The position numbers and the translations under genes are program-made. A DNA stretch of 64,000 nt from VAZQ01 sp036557705 (GTDB lineage Bacteria > Pseudomonadota > Alphaproteobacteria > Rhizobiales > Xanthobacteraceae): positions 1 to 64,000 of the forward strand of contig DATBHB010000066.1 of assembly GCA_036557705.1 (NCBI GenBank), in the 5' to 3' direction. The notes beneath the pieces were generated by a model that was given only the letters and a program-made list of their open reading frames with translations, was not told where the DNA came from and ran no database searches. Positions 1-8,233 of the stretch are shown here, piece by piece (the stretch's first letter is position 1; each line of letters begins with the position of its first letter).

Positions 1-150
1 CAGCGAGGTGACGTTGGGGTCGGCATGCGCGTTCTGCTTGAAGCGGCCGCTCTTGCGGAAGGCCTCATAGGCCACCCGGAAGGTGCAGCACACCTTCTTG
101 CCGTCCGGCCACTGCAGCCGCGTCCGCGGCCATTGCGTTCCGTGATGCAT
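1..150 (-). CDS. N-terminus of unknown protein, possibly polysaccharide deacetylase family (partial)
   Basis: Only the first 50 codons lie inside the window; the gene runs off the left edge. The ATG at 150 is preceded by GGAGTGAG at 153-160, a good ribosome binding site. The visible protein starts MHHGTQWP and continues with WPDGKK and VAYEAFRKSG. A W-P-x-G-K/A opening followed by a hydrophobic strand is common in NodB-type polysaccharide deacetylases and PuuE-like allantoinases. No catalytic motif is in the visible piece, so the family is a guess. That it is a coding start is fairly secure. Confidence 0.55.
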   Translation of the reverse strand, partial: MHHGTQWPRTRLQWPDGKKVCCTFRVAYEAFRKSGRFKQNAHADPNVTSL

Positions 151-192
151 CGCTCACTCCTTACCAGTCCAACGCGCCTGCCGGCGATCTTA

Positions 193-942
193 TCAGGGCA
201 TGTAGACGCCGCCACTGACGTGCAGCGTCTGTCCGGTGATGAAGCTCGACTGCGGCAGGCAGACGAAGCGGATCATCTCGGCCACATCTTCCGGCACGCC
301 CTCGCGCCCGACCGGCACCGACACCGTGATGCCTTGCCCCGAATGCGCCGAGCGCTGACCGCCGATGCGCCCCGGCACCACGCAGTTGACCGTGATGCCT
401 TGCCCTGCGAACTCCGACGCCAGCGCCTTGCTCAGCCCGACAAGGCCGAGCTTGCCGGCGGCGACATGGGCGCGGCCGGGCGCGCCAAGGTGCGTGCTCA
501 CGCCGCCGAGATTGACGATGCGGCCGTATTTTCTTTTCACCATGTGGGGCAGCACCGCGCGCGAGCACAGGAAGGTGCCGTCGAGGACGACGCTGATGAC
601 GTCACGCCACTGCTTGAGCGTCATGTCGAGCGTCGCGGCCTCGCCGCGGATGGCGGCATTATTCACGAGGATATCGATGCGCCCGAATCGGCCGATGGTC
701 TCGTCGACCATTCGAACGACGGCGGCCTCGTCGGTGACATCAGCGAGATACACCAGCGCATGTCCGCCCGCGGTCGCGATCTCCTGCGCCACGCGCTCCG
801 CTTCCTCGCGCGAGGTGCGGGCATTGATCACGATCGTCGCGCCCTCACGGGCGAGCGCGAGCGCGGTGGCTCGTCCGATGCGGCGCACACCGCCGGTGAC
901 GATGGCAACCTGGTCTTGCAACGGTTTGTCTTGCGCCAACAT
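193..942 (-). CDS. SDR-family oxidoreductase lacking the catalytic tyrosine
   Basis: A 249-residue short-chain dehydrogenase/reductase with a Rossmann fold. The nucleotide loop TGGVRRIG is at residues 16-23 and NNAA at 94-97. Ser149 is in the usual place, but the YxxxK motif reads V-A-A-G-K: Val160 replaces the catalytic Tyr, while Lys164 is kept. The loop resembles the pteridine-reductase-like TGxxxRIG variant. The start at 942 is preferred because GGAGGGA stands just upstream (943-951); the frame stays open to 1110 only because it reads through a palindromic repeat. The missing Tyr suggests a non-reductase or altered role. FabG-like annotation would be misleading. Confidence 0.85.
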   Translation of the reverse strand: MLAQDKPLQDQVAIVTGGVRRIGRATALALAREGATIVINARTSREEAERVAQEIATAGGHALVYLADVTDEAAVVRMVDETIGRFGRIDILVNNAAIRGEAATLDMTLKQWRDVISVVLDGTFLCSRAVLPHMVKRKYGRIVNLGGVSTHLGAPGRAHVAAGKLGLVGLSKALASEFAGQGITVNCVVPGRIGGQRSAHSGQGITVSVPVGREGVPEDVAEMIRFVCLPQSSFITGQTLHVSGGVYMP

Positions 943-949
943 TCCCTCC

Positions 950-1086
950 GTCATTCCGGGGCGCGCCGACAGGCGCGAGCCCGGAATCCATAATCCCGGT
1001 CCTTGAATAATGCACTGCTGGCCCAAGACATAGAGTTTTGTGATTATGGATTCCGGGCTCGCCGCTTCGCGGCGCCCCGGAATGAC
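950..1086. repeat. Palindromic intergenic repeat, family D copy 1
   Basis: Begins GTCATTCCGGGGCGCG and ends with the complementary GCGCCCCGGAATGAC. Inside are the paired boxes GAGCCCGGAATCCATAATC (978-996) and GATTATGGATTCCGGGCTC (1041-1059). The whole can fold into one long imperfect hairpin. A related copy is at 15694-15830. It separates the SDR gene from the bicupin gene and contains no gene of its own. Confidence 0.85.
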
Positions 1087-1118
1087 GTGACTGGTCCGCT
1101 CGCATTCCAACAGACGGC

Positions 1119-2330
1119 CTATGTCAGCGAAACCGCCCCGATCGATCGAGGCTGGCGGATGACGCCGGTCAGCGCATCCTCCGGCAAGGTCAGAATCGCG
1201 GGCTCGTCGAAAATATCGCCCATCTGCGACTCGACGCTATTCTTGCGAATGGCTTCCAGCCATTTGCGATGAATGCGCGGATCCTGATCCTCATACTCGA
1301 TCTGGCGGCCGCCCTCCTGGATCGACGTTGCCCCACCGCCTTCGGAACTCTTGCGCCGGAACGAGATGAAGGGATAACGGCGGCTTCCGAGGCTGCAGGC
1401 GAGATAACGCGCAGGCTTACCGCAGGTGTTGAAGTGCTGGTGAAACATCCAGAACGGCGGCGTGTACATGAACCCATGCCGCCAGGGAAATTCCTTGAAT
1501 TCCGAATCGCCTTCGTACCAGAGCAGAGAATAGCCTTCGCCGTCGACCGCGTGCACGTGGGTGCCGGCAACGTGGCGGTGGGCCTTTTTGTAGCGTCCGG
1601 CCGGAATCTGTGACACGTGCGCGTGCATGGTTCCGTCAGCAAGGACGAAGCTCACATTAAGCGACCCCTTGCCCCGCGCTTCCAGCTCATAGAGCTTGAA
1701 GCTCGTAAGGTCGTGCACGAAATTCGTTTCCCACACGTTCCGGTTCGCATTCTTTGATTTCACCGTGTAGGTACGAAGATCGCCCTCCCCTTCGAAATGC
1801 TTCGACTGGCCGGCACGATCCGGAAAGGCGAATGCATTGTCAAAGACAAAATCGATGTTGTGATAGAGATTAACCGTGATCGGCCCATCATGGGTACAGG
1901 ACAGCCGCACAGGCTCGACGCCCGAATTGTTGAAAATCTGATATTGGCAGTTGAGTGGGATCGCGAAGAGGGCCTTGGGACCCCATTCGAAGCTGCGCGT
2001 TTCCCCGTTCGGCAGCCATACCGTCGTCGAACCGTGACCCACAAGGACGTAGAAGAAAGCCTCGTAAAGATGCCGCAGCGGACGCGTCTTGCGGCCGGGC
2101 GCCACTTCGAGCACGTAATTGCTCATGAAATCGCCGGCCCCATGGGTGAAGGCAAAGCAGCCGCGAGCGTCGTAGCGAGCCCACGGGCCCGTCTCCAGCG
2201 CGATAAGGTCGTGCCCGAAGTCGAGATGGATCGGTATTCCTTCGCCGTTCGCCCATTCCTTGTACGGGTCGAGGAGAAATGCCTTACCTTCTTCGCTGAC
2301 TGCGGGCTCTGTCTTGCCGTCCGTTGCCAT
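1119..2330 (-). CDS. Bicupin domain protein
   Basis: A 403-residue soluble protein with two cupin halves, roughly residues 75-155 and 225-330. The second half carries a His-rich metal-site-like stretch, AHRHVAGTHVHAV, followed by G-E-G-Y-S. The first half has HLYEAFFYVLVGHGSTTVW, without the full His set. Bicupins include gentisate dioxygenases, oxalate decarboxylases and many uncharacterised enzymes; the substrate cannot be told here. The ATG at 2330 follows AGGAGAG, a strong ribosome binding site. The gene stands alone, divergent from the cyclase/Bug receptor pair. Confidence 0.85.
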   Translation of the reverse strand: MATDGKTEPAVSEEGKAFLLDPYKEWANGEGIPIHLDFGHDLIALETGPWARYDARGCFAFTHGAGDFMSNYVLEVAPGRKTRPLRHLYEAFFYVLVGHGSTTVWLPNGETRSFEWGPKALFAIPLNCQYQIFNNSGVEPVRLSCTHDGPITVNLYHNIDFVFDNAFAFPDRAGQSKHFEGEGDLRTYTVKSKNANRNVWETNFVHDLTSFKLYELEARGKGSLNVSFVLADGTMHAHVSQIPAGRYKKAHRHVAGTHVHAVDGEGYSLLWYEGDSEFKEFPWRHGFMYTPPFWMFHQHFNTCGKPARYLACSLGSRRYPFISFRRKSSEGGGATSIQEGGRQIEYEDQDPRIHRKWLEAIRKNSVESQMGDIFDEPAILTLPEDALTGVIRQPRSIGAVSLT

Positions 2331-2630
2331 TGCAGCGATCTCTCCTGCTATCGACGGCGCCTCAAATCGACCCCGCGCATGGGATGATCTCGTACAGGGC
2401 AGGCCGAAGCACTGTCAATGACGCGGCCGTAGCCCGGATCGCGCGATCGCGACGGAGCCGCCTGAGTGCAAAGGCCCTCATGGCGCGATCGCGCAATCCG
2501 GGGCCGCCCGGCTGACCCGGATTGCGCTTGCGCCTAAAGCGCAAGCGCAATCCGGGCTACGGCCCACCGCTTGGCTATCCAGCACCATCGGCGCAATATC
2601 CGGTTCAATGATCGAGACCCTGAGGACCCG
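2331..2630. other. Intergenic region between bicupin and cyclase genes
   Basis: These 300 bases hold the divergent promoters of the two flanking genes and a composite palindromic repeat (family B, 2429-2560). No further gene is visible. Confidence 0.7.
2429..2560. repeat. Palindromic repeat, family B copy 1
   Basis: Starts GTAGCCCGGATCGCG and ends CGCAATCCGGGCTAC. It consists of an imperfect hairpin (2429-2505) followed by a perfect 18-bp stem, CCCGGATTGCGCTTGCGC at 2516-2533 with its complement at 2539-2556 around a CTAAA loop. Other copies are at 9502-9640 and 27031-27098. Confidence 0.9.
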
Positions 2631-3452
2631 ATGATTGCTTCCAAACTCTTCTGCGCTCGTTGGGCCGGCCTGCTACTGGCGACCCTCGCGCTTTGCAGTC
2701 TCAATGGCGCAGCAGCACTGGCGGAAGGCAAGCTTGCACGCGCCTATCGCGTGATTGCCGGCAAGACCTTCGTCGATCTGACGCACAGCTTCGATGCCAA
2801 TACGCCCGTATGGTCCGGATTTGGGCAGGCCAAGATGACGCCGGCCCTCAACCCGGAAACGCACGAGCCCTACACAATTCCCAAGGACGGGTTCCGCGCG
2901 ACCTATTACCAGATGGTCGGGCAATACGGCACTCATGTCGATCCGCCGGCGCACTTTGCCGAGAACGGCCCCACGATGGATCAGATCCCGCTCAAGCAGA
3001 TGATGCTGCCGCTGATCGTGCTCGACGATACGCCGTATCTCACCGATGACCCGAACCACGCATTTTCCGTCGCGGACCTGCGCAGGTGGGAAGGAAGACA
3101 TGGACGCGTGCCGCGAGGCTCGTTCGTGGCGCTGCGTACCGATATGTACAAGGATTGGGACAGCAATCCGGAGCGTTTCAAGCGCAGCCCGTTTCCTGCC
3201 TGGGCATTCGAGACGATCAGGTTCCTCTACGAGCAGCGCAGCGTAACCGCCACCGGCCATGAATCGCTCGATACCGACACAACGGACAAAATGGATTCGG
3301 AGACCTATATTCTGCAGCACGGTCACTATCAGATCGAAGCCATGGCCGATCTCGACAAGGTGCCGCCGAAGGGCGCGATTGTGGTCGTCACCTGGCCGAA
3401 GGTCCGCAACGGGCTCGGTTTTCCGGCCCGCGCCTTCGCCATCCTGCCCTAG
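2631..3452 (+). CDS. Exported cyclase-family hydrolase (kynurenine formamidase-like fold)
   Basis: A 273-residue protein with a signal peptide of about 31 residues ending in an Ala-rich AALAE region. It carries the cyclase-family metal motif at residues 97-109, GQYGTHVDPPAHF, with His102, Asp104 and His108 as likely ligands. The family (Pfam Cyclase) includes kynurenine formamidases and isatin hydrolases; a periplasmic location is inferred from the signal. The ATG at 2631 follows GAGGA at 2622-2626. The Bug-type receptor at 3456 starts 3 bases after the stop, so the two are co-transcribed and may handle the same class of carboxylate or amide. Confidence 0.85.
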   Translation: MIASKLFCARWAGLLLATLALCSLNGAAALAEGKLARAYRVIAGKTFVDLTHSFDANTPVWSGFGQAKMTPALNPETHEPYTIPKDGFRATYYQMVGQYGTHVDPPAHFAENGPTMDQIPLKQMMLPLIVLDDTPYLTDDPNHAFSVADLRRWEGRHGRVPRGSFVALRTDMYKDWDSNPERFKRSPFPAWAFETIRFLYEQRSVTATGHESLDTDTTDKMDSETYILQHGHYQIEAMADLDKVPPKGAIVVVTWPKVRNGLGFPARAFAILP

Positions 3453-3455
3453 GAC

Positions 3456-4538
3456 ATGAGTTCGATGAAAGAAGTCGGATCGGATCGATACGCCGCAAGG
3501 ACCGGGCCTCATTCCGCAATACGCAGGATGGTCGTCGTTCCGGCATTGCTGCTCATTTCGGCACTGACTGTGGCCAACGCGCAAAGCCCGGAGCAGTTCT
3601 ACAAAGGACGCCAGCTCACGATGGTCGTGTTTTCCGGGGCCGGCTCGACCTACGATTTCTACGCACGCTTGCTGGCGCGCCACCTCGGTGATCACATTCC
3701 CGGCAATCCCACTTTCGTCGTGCAGAACATGCTGGGCGCCGGCGGGCTCAAGGCGGTCGACTATCTCAACAAGATCGCTCCGAAGGACGGCAGCGTGATG
3801 GGGACGATCGGGCGCGGCCTCCCGTTCGAGCCGATACTCGGGAAGAACGAGGCAAGGTTCGATCCGCTGCGTTTCACCTGGCTCGGCAGCATGAATCGCG
3901 AGACGACTCTGGCGATGGCCTGGCATACAGCCCAGGTGAAGACGTTCGCGGATCTAAAAGAGCACGAGCTTCTGGTACCGGGTACGGGCGCCGGCGCCGA
4001 TTCCGAGATCATTCCGCGCGCCTTGAATCATCTCGCCGCTACCAAATTCAAGATCATTGGCGGTTACCGGGATACGCCCGAAGGTGCGCTCGCCATGGAG
4101 CGTGGAGAAATCGATGGGCTCGCTTACTGGTCCTGGAGTGCCATCATGGCGGCGCATCCGGACTGGGTGCGCGACAAGAAGGTCAACCTCCTGTTCCATA
4201 CTGGCGTCAAATCAATAGCGGAAATCCTCGACGTTCCCAGCATCCGATCGCTGGTTGAGAACCCGATTGATAAAAAAGCAGTCGAATTCCTGCTGGCGCG
4301 GGAAATTCTCGGGCGGCCGTTCCTGGCGCCGCCCGATCTTCCGCCGGATCGCGCCGCCGTCCTCCAATCCGCCTTCGCCGAGACGCTCCGCGACCCGGCG
4401 TTCCGCAGCGACGCCGAGCGCGCCAGGCTCGACACCGATCTGGTGACCGCGGACGAAGTGAGCAGCGTGCTCAAAGATGCAGTCAACGCCCCGATCGAGG
4501 TGATCAACCGCGTGAAACAGGCGCTCGACCGGAAATAA
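3456..4538 (+). CDS. Bug-type (TTT) periplasmic solute receptor, paralogue 1
   Basis: A 360-residue protein of the tripartite tricarboxylate transporter receptor family. Residues 25-42 are a hydrophobic signal segment ending VANAQ, followed by the subfamily opening SPEQFYKGRQLT. A conserved core follows: ARHLGDHIPGNP, then VVQNMLGAGG and NKIAPKDGS. All five receptors in this window share this FYxGR/K...IPGxP...APKDG pattern, so they form one subfamily. The gene lies 3 bases after the cyclase gene. No TctA or TctB membrane protein is in the window. The start at 3456 may be replaced by ATG 3465; both leave a long N-region. Confidence 0.85.
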   Translation: MSSMKEVGSDRYAARTGPHSAIRRMVVVPALLLISALTVANAQSPEQFYKGRQLTMVVFSGAGSTYDFYARLLARHLGDHIPGNPTFVVQNMLGAGGLKAVDYLNKIAPKDGSVMGTIGRGLPFEPILGKNEARFDPLRFTWLGSMNRETTLAMAWHTAQVKTFADLKEHELLVPGTGAGADSEIIPRALNHLAATKFKIIGGYRDTPEGALAMERGEIDGLAYWSWSAIMAAHPDWVRDKKVNLLFHTGVKSIAEILDVPSIRSLVENPIDKKAVEFLLAREILGRPFLAPPDLPPDRAAVLQSAFAETLRDPAFRSDAERARLDTDLVTADEVSSVLKDAVNAPIEVINRVKQALDRK

Positions 4539-4702
4539 CGGTACAGATACCGGTACCTTCGTCTAGCCGTGTGCCGGGCTCTCGACGGCCGACCAATACC
4601 TCTGTCCGCCTAACCTAGACTCCTGTTGGATAGAAAATGCCGGCCTTCTCTGGAATATTTGCTCCAATGAACGGATCAAGGAAAGCATAACGGAGACCAG
4701 CC

Positions 4703-4987
4703 ATGTTGACCAACTCAAGGATCGTGCTCTCGCTTGCGCTCGTCGTGGCTACCTTTTCGGCCGCGGCGGCCGCTCCCAGGCAGGCAGCGCGTCATCAGAC
4801 GCCGATCTCGCAGGAGGTCCCTGCGGGCTCGCACCTGACCCTCGACTCGACGCGCCCCACCGAACCGGCGCGGTCCAGCCGATCGGCGAATGCGTCGAGC
4901 AACCTATCGCCGCTCGAATTTGAGCGCCTCGCGCGTCTGATAGAAGCCATGGATGAAATCGGCACCAAGACAGACCTCGGCAATTGA
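4703..4987 (+). CDS. Small exported protein of unknown function
   Basis: A 94-residue protein with a signal peptide (about residues 1-24, ending SAAAAAP). The rest is polar and Ser/Pro-rich, and the C-terminus (FERLARLIEAMDEIG) may form a short helix. GGAGACC just before the ATG supports the start. I do not recognise a family. It stands alone between the Bug receptor and the HEPN/MNT pair. Confidence 0.7.
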   Translation: MLTNSRIVLSLALVVATFSAAAAAPRQAARHQTPISQEVPAGSHLTLDSTRPTEPARSSRSANASSNLSPLEFERLARLIEAMDEIGTKTDLGN

Positions 4988-5030
4988 GCTTACTCTACAG
5001 CGGGTACCGGCGCTTTGTGGACAACCTTTT

Positions 5031-5429
5031 TTATTCTAAGTTCTCGCTGACAGCTCGCCTTACATCCTTAATGAATGATACCACCGCCGTAATCTCTCGA
5101 TTCACCACCTCGCGTTCAGGCGGCGGCATGACTCTTCCCTCGGCAGTCGGGTAGCGAAGCGAGGTGGCGGCCGGCGAAAGAGAATCGAATCTCCAAATTC
5201 GGTCGCGCCACGGATCGCCTTTTGGCAGCATCTCTGCCAGGGAATCGAACCGATGTTCGCGTCCGGGATTTCGGCCATGTCGCTCGAGGAGAGCTTTGAC
5301 GCCTTTCTCAGCACCTTGTTGCACATGATAGCGCGCAAGCCGGGTCAATATGCCGAGGAGCGCGCTTGCACCAGCGATATCTTCCTCGGCCATCGCCAGG
5401 AGTGCTTCGACCCGTCTAGGGTTGACCAT
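5031..5429 (-). CDS. HEPN domain protein, probable toxin of a HEPN/MNT pair
   Basis: A 132-residue helical protein. The segment around residues 32-51, ARYHVQQGAEKGVKALLERH, matches the YH-QQ-AEK-KALL signature of HEPN proteins. The start MVNPRR at 5429 is chosen because its ATG overlaps the end of the upstream nucleotidyltransferase gene by 14 bases, implying translational coupling; the frame is open further upstream but without a better start. In known HEPN/MNT systems the HEPN partner is an RNase-like toxin silenced by AMPylation by MNT. The typical Rx4-6H RNase motif is not obvious here, so activity is uncertain. Confidence 0.8.
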   Translation of the reverse strand: MVNPRRVEALLAMAEEDIAGASALLGILTRLARYHVQQGAEKGVKALLERHGRNPGREHRFDSLAEMLPKGDPWRDRIWRFDSLSPAATSLRYPTAEGRVMPPPEREVVNREITAVVSFIKDVRRAVSENLE

Positions 5430-5733
5430 AGAGTATAATACCCTGGTCGAATGCGTCTCGAAGCACGCCTCCGGCATCTAAATAAGCGTTCTGCCACGCG
5501 CCTAGCGTGCACGGAACAACGTCGCAACGTAGTCCTCGGCCGGCCACCGGCCGGTAGACCTGATCGTAATCGAGCAGTTGCTCGCTGATGACAAGAAGGT
5601 CGTAGTCGCTGTCGGATCGATTTGTGCCACGCGCGCGGCTGCCGAACAGGACGATAGCTCGCGGATGCAGCTTCTCGACGAGCCGGTTTACCGCCTCCGC
5701 AAGTCTGGCGTCCTGTATGGGTTGCCGCTGCAT
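5416..5733 (-). CDS. MNT-type nucleotidyltransferase, probable antitoxin
   Basis: A 105-residue minimal nucleotidyltransferase. The motif GSRARGTNRSDSDYDLLV (residues 31-48) gives the Gly-Ser pair plus two acidic residues, Asp43 and Asp45, that bind metal in this fold. It is upstream of and overlaps the HEPN gene, the usual order of HEPN/MNT toxin-antitoxin modules. By analogy it would add AMP to a Tyr of the HEPN partner. The pair stands between unrelated genes on the other strand, which fits a small mobile defence or stabilisation module. Confidence 0.85.
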   Translation of the reverse strand: MQRQPIQDARLAEAVNRLVEKLHPRAIVLFGSRARGTNRSDSDYDLLVISEQLLDYDQVYRPVAGRGLRCDVVPCTLGAWQNAYLDAGGVLRDAFDQGIILYGQP

Positions 5734-6071
5734 AGCCGGTATATATCCGCCTGTGAAATCTAATCAATGGGACTGCCACGCTGCCGCACACGGCAAGGCT
5801 TCCGCGCAGCGCGAACATGCCGCGATAATTTGCGCGATCAATCACATTGCAAACTGTTCTTTAATCACGCAGCGGCACATTTGTGCGCGAGGGGTTGGGG
5901 CTTTTCCGAGCATCGTATCGGGGTATGGGAACGCCACGGCAAGGGCAATGGTGTTGGTGACAAACCATGCTTGCCGGATCACGTACCGCCGCGGCTTTGC
6001 TACCGGGCATCCTGCTCCTCACTCGCGAGTCTAACAGCGCCTCAGGCGTGCCGTAATCAACCGGAGTAAAC
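5734..6071. other. Intergenic region upstream of the 6072 gene
   Basis: These 338 bases contain overlapping short open frames with no family resemblance and no convincing ribosome binding site. They probably hold the promoters of the MNT gene (minus) and of the exported protein at 6072 (plus). I see no repeat. Confidence 0.5.
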
Positions 6072-6830
6072 ATGATGACGGATCAGATGCATTTCTCGCC
6101 AAAACTCGTCTGCCTGCCGATTGCCCTCGTCGCCTTCTCGATGGCGTTCGGCGCTCCTGTCCGCGCTCAATCCGACGCGAACGCTCCATCCTGGCGGGAG
6201 ATAGCCGTTGATCCGATCATGAATGCCGTTCGCGGCGTCGAGCAACGAATCGCCAGCATCGAAGCGACCGTCGCGCTGTTTGCCGGATCGTTCACAACCC
6301 GGCAGCTCAATACCCGACAGCTTTGCGTCTCCGACGAAAGCGGCGCGCAAACCTGCATTACCAAAGCGCAGCTCGATGCGCTCCTCGCGAAAATGGCGCA
6401 GACGGCAGCTGCCGAGGCGCCTGCGGCTACAGCCGAGGCACCGACCCCGATTGTCGAAGTTCCCGCCGAGATTACCGAAGCCCCTGCGATCGTTACCGAA
6501 ACCTATGTTTCGCCGATCACGGAGCCGGCAAGCGTCGATAGCGATGCAAAAGGTGCGGCCTCGCTCGATGGCAGCGCAGACGAAACGGCCGTTGCCAACG
6601 CGCGCGCCATCGAGGGTAGCAGCAACAAGCAGGAGTTCTACGCAGAGTTCCAGCCGACCCCTGACCAGACGGTCGCGACGCCTCTTGCGCCTGTTGCCGA
6701 CGAAGGCGCAAGCAGCGATCAAGAGCCCGCAACCACCGGTTCGGTAACATCAGAACCGTCGCAAGACGCCCTGGTCTCGTATCCGGACGTGGAAACCTCG
6801 TATCCGGACGCCGCATCCGCCAACGAGTGA
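6072..6830 (+). CDS. Exported Ala/Glu/Pro-rich protein of unknown function
   Basis: A 252-residue protein with a signal peptide ending PVRAQ near residue 33. Residues 45-75 contain VRGVEQRIASIEATVALFAG, a probable short coiled coil, and then a Cys pair (LCVSDESGAQTC) that could form a disulphide. From about residue 110 on it is low complexity (Ala, Glu, Pro, Thr), with the near-repeat SYPDVETSYPDAAS at the end. CGGAG precedes the ATG. A periplasmic or surface role is inferred only from the signal and composition. Confidence 0.7.
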   Translation: MMTDQMHFSPKLVCLPIALVAFSMAFGAPVRAQSDANAPSWREIAVDPIMNAVRGVEQRIASIEATVALFAGSFTTRQLNTRQLCVSDESGAQTCITKAQLDALLAKMAQTAAAEAPAATAEAPTPIVEVPAEITEAPAIVTETYVSPITEPASVDSDAKGAASLDGSADETAVANARAIEGSSNKQEFYAEFQPTPDQTVATPLAPVADEGASSDQEPATTGSVTSEPSQDALVSYPDVETSYPDAASANE

Positions 6831-6865
6831 TTCGCGCGTCGTCCCAACTCTCACGCTCAACAGCA

Positions 6866-6894
6866 AGGCCGCAACGAGACAATCGCTGCGGCCT
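6866..6894. terminator. Hairpin between convergent genes
   Basis: AGGCCGCA at 6866-6873 pairs with TGCGGCCT at 6887-6894 across a 13-base loop. It lies between the stop of the 6072 gene and the stop of nadA. Only a weak T/A tract follows, so it may end transcription from either side but is not a classic terminator. Confidence 0.5.
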
Positions 6895-6897
6895 AAT

Positions 6898-7998
6898 TCA
6901 TGCCTGCAGATTCACCATTCGCTCGACGGAGCGGCGGGCCCTCTCGGCGATTGCAGGCTCGATCACGACCTCTTCCTCGAGCCGGAGGAGACTGTCGAGA
7001 ATCTTCGGCAACGTGATCCGCTTCATGTGCGGGCACAGATTGCACGGCCGCACGAACTCAACGTCAGGCAATTCGGCCCGGACATTGTCGGCCATCGAAC
7101 ATTCGGTAACCATGACGACACGGCGCGGCCGGTTCCGGCGCACCCAGTCGATCATTCCGGCAGTCGAACCGGTGTAATCGGCTTCCTCGATGACGTCGGG
7201 CGGGCATTCCGGGTGAGCGATGATTTGCAGCGACGGGTCGCTCTCGCGATAGCGGCGCAGCTCCTCCGCAGTGAACCGCTCATGGACCTCGCATGCGCCG
7301 TTCCAGGCGATGATCTTCACCCGTGTCCGTCCAGCCACGTATTTGGCGAGATACTGATCGGGGAGGAAAATGACGGTCTCCGTGCCGAGGCTCTCGACCA
7401 CTTCGACGGCATTCGAGGACGTGCAGCAGATATCGACCTCGGCTTTCACTTCGGCCGAGGTATTGACATAGGCGATCGCCGGCACGCCGGGAAATTTGCG
7501 GCGCAGCAATCGGACGTCCGCGCCGGTTATCGAACTCGCGAGCGAGCATCCGGCCCGGGAATCGGGAATGAGGACAGTCTTGTCGGGATTGAGGATTTTC
7601 GAAGTCTCGGCCATGAAATGGACGCCGCACTGGACGATGATGTCGGCATCGACTTGGCTCGCCTCGCGCGCGAGCGCCAGCGAGTCGCCAACGAAATCGG
7701 CGACGCAATGGTAGATTTCCGGCGTCTGATAATTGTGGGCGAGGATAACGGCGTTACGCTCCTTCTTGAGCGCATTGATTGCTCTCACGTAGGGTGCAAA
7801 AAACGGCCATTCGACTGGCGGAATGACGTTCGCGACACGCCCGTAGAGCGGTGCGGTTTCCCGTGCGACCCCTTCGTTCCACTCGAGGGAAGGCGCCGGC
7901 AATACGCCATAGCGGCTTGCGGCCGCTGAAGGGCCCCCGCCCAAGAGGGGTATTGGCTGACGGTCGCTCGATGTATCCAAGCTCTGCAGCAGCGGCAT
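6898..7998 (-). CDS. nadA: Quinolinate synthase NadA
   Basis: A 366-residue iron-sulphur enzyme that condenses iminoaspartate with dihydroxyacetone phosphate to quinolinate, the first committed ring of NAD. The likely 4Fe-4S ligands are Cys124 (IVQCGVHFMAETSK), Cys236 (WNGACEVHERF) and one of Cys319/Cys322 (RPCNLCPHMKRI). The frame is open to 8040, but the start MPLLQSL at 7998 has GCGGAGG at a good distance, and the upstream start codons fall inside a palindromic operator at 8020-8044. nadB and nadC are not in the window. Regulation by a NAD repressor of the NadQ type is likely. Confidence 0.95.
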   Translation of the reverse strand: MPLLQSLDTSSDRQPIPLLGGGPSAAASRYGVLPAPSLEWNEGVARETAPLYGRVANVIPPVEWPFFAPYVRAINALKKERNAVILAHNYQTPEIYHCVADFVGDSLALAREASQVDADIIVQCGVHFMAETSKILNPDKTVLIPDSRAGCSLASSITGADVRLLRRKFPGVPAIAYVNTSAEVKAEVDICCTSSNAVEVVESLGTETVIFLPDQYLAKYVAGRTRVKIIAWNGACEVHERFTAEELRRYRESDPSLQIIAHPECPPDVIEEADYTGSTAGMIDWVRRNRPRRVVMVTECSMADNVRAELPDVEFVRPCNLCPHMKRITLPKILDSLLRLEEEVVIEPAIAERARRSVERMVNLQA

Positions 7999-8019
7999 CG
8001 ACAAGCCTCCGCGGTTCAC

Positions 8020-8044
8020 AGATATGCTCATATTGAGCATATCT
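8020..8044. promoter_or_regulatory. Palindromic operator upstream of nadA, NadQ-like
   Basis: AGATATGCTCA at 8020-8030, TAT, then the exact complement TGAGCATATCT at 8034-8044: a perfect 11-bp inverted repeat 21 bases before the nadA start. From memory, NadQ sites of alphaproteobacteria contain ATGCTCA-TGAGCAT half-sites; this identity is unchecked. It could also affect the divergent MFS gene, whose start is about 190 bases away. Confidence 0.75.
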
Positions 8045-8233
8045 GGCTTAACAAAACATCCGGCTCACGCCGGCAGCATCGACATTTATCCTCATTCCGA
8101 GCAAAACCTAGGTAACACGTCACCCGCGAGCTTACCACCCCCGCTCACGAAGACGTGCCATGCACCAACGAACGCGCGATGCGGGGCTACCGCCGCCTTG
8201 CTCCGGTTGCAGGGCAACCGCATAGTGCCGGCC

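Noticed and set aside
943..1110. N-terminal extension of the SDR gene in frame
   Set aside because: The extra residues are the translation of a palindromic repeat, and a strong ribosome binding site stands before the ATG at 942.
5925..5955. EcfG-like promoter before the exported protein at 6072
   Set aside because: GGAAC is present, but the only GTT-like box is 19 bases away and lacks the C, outside the allowed spacing.
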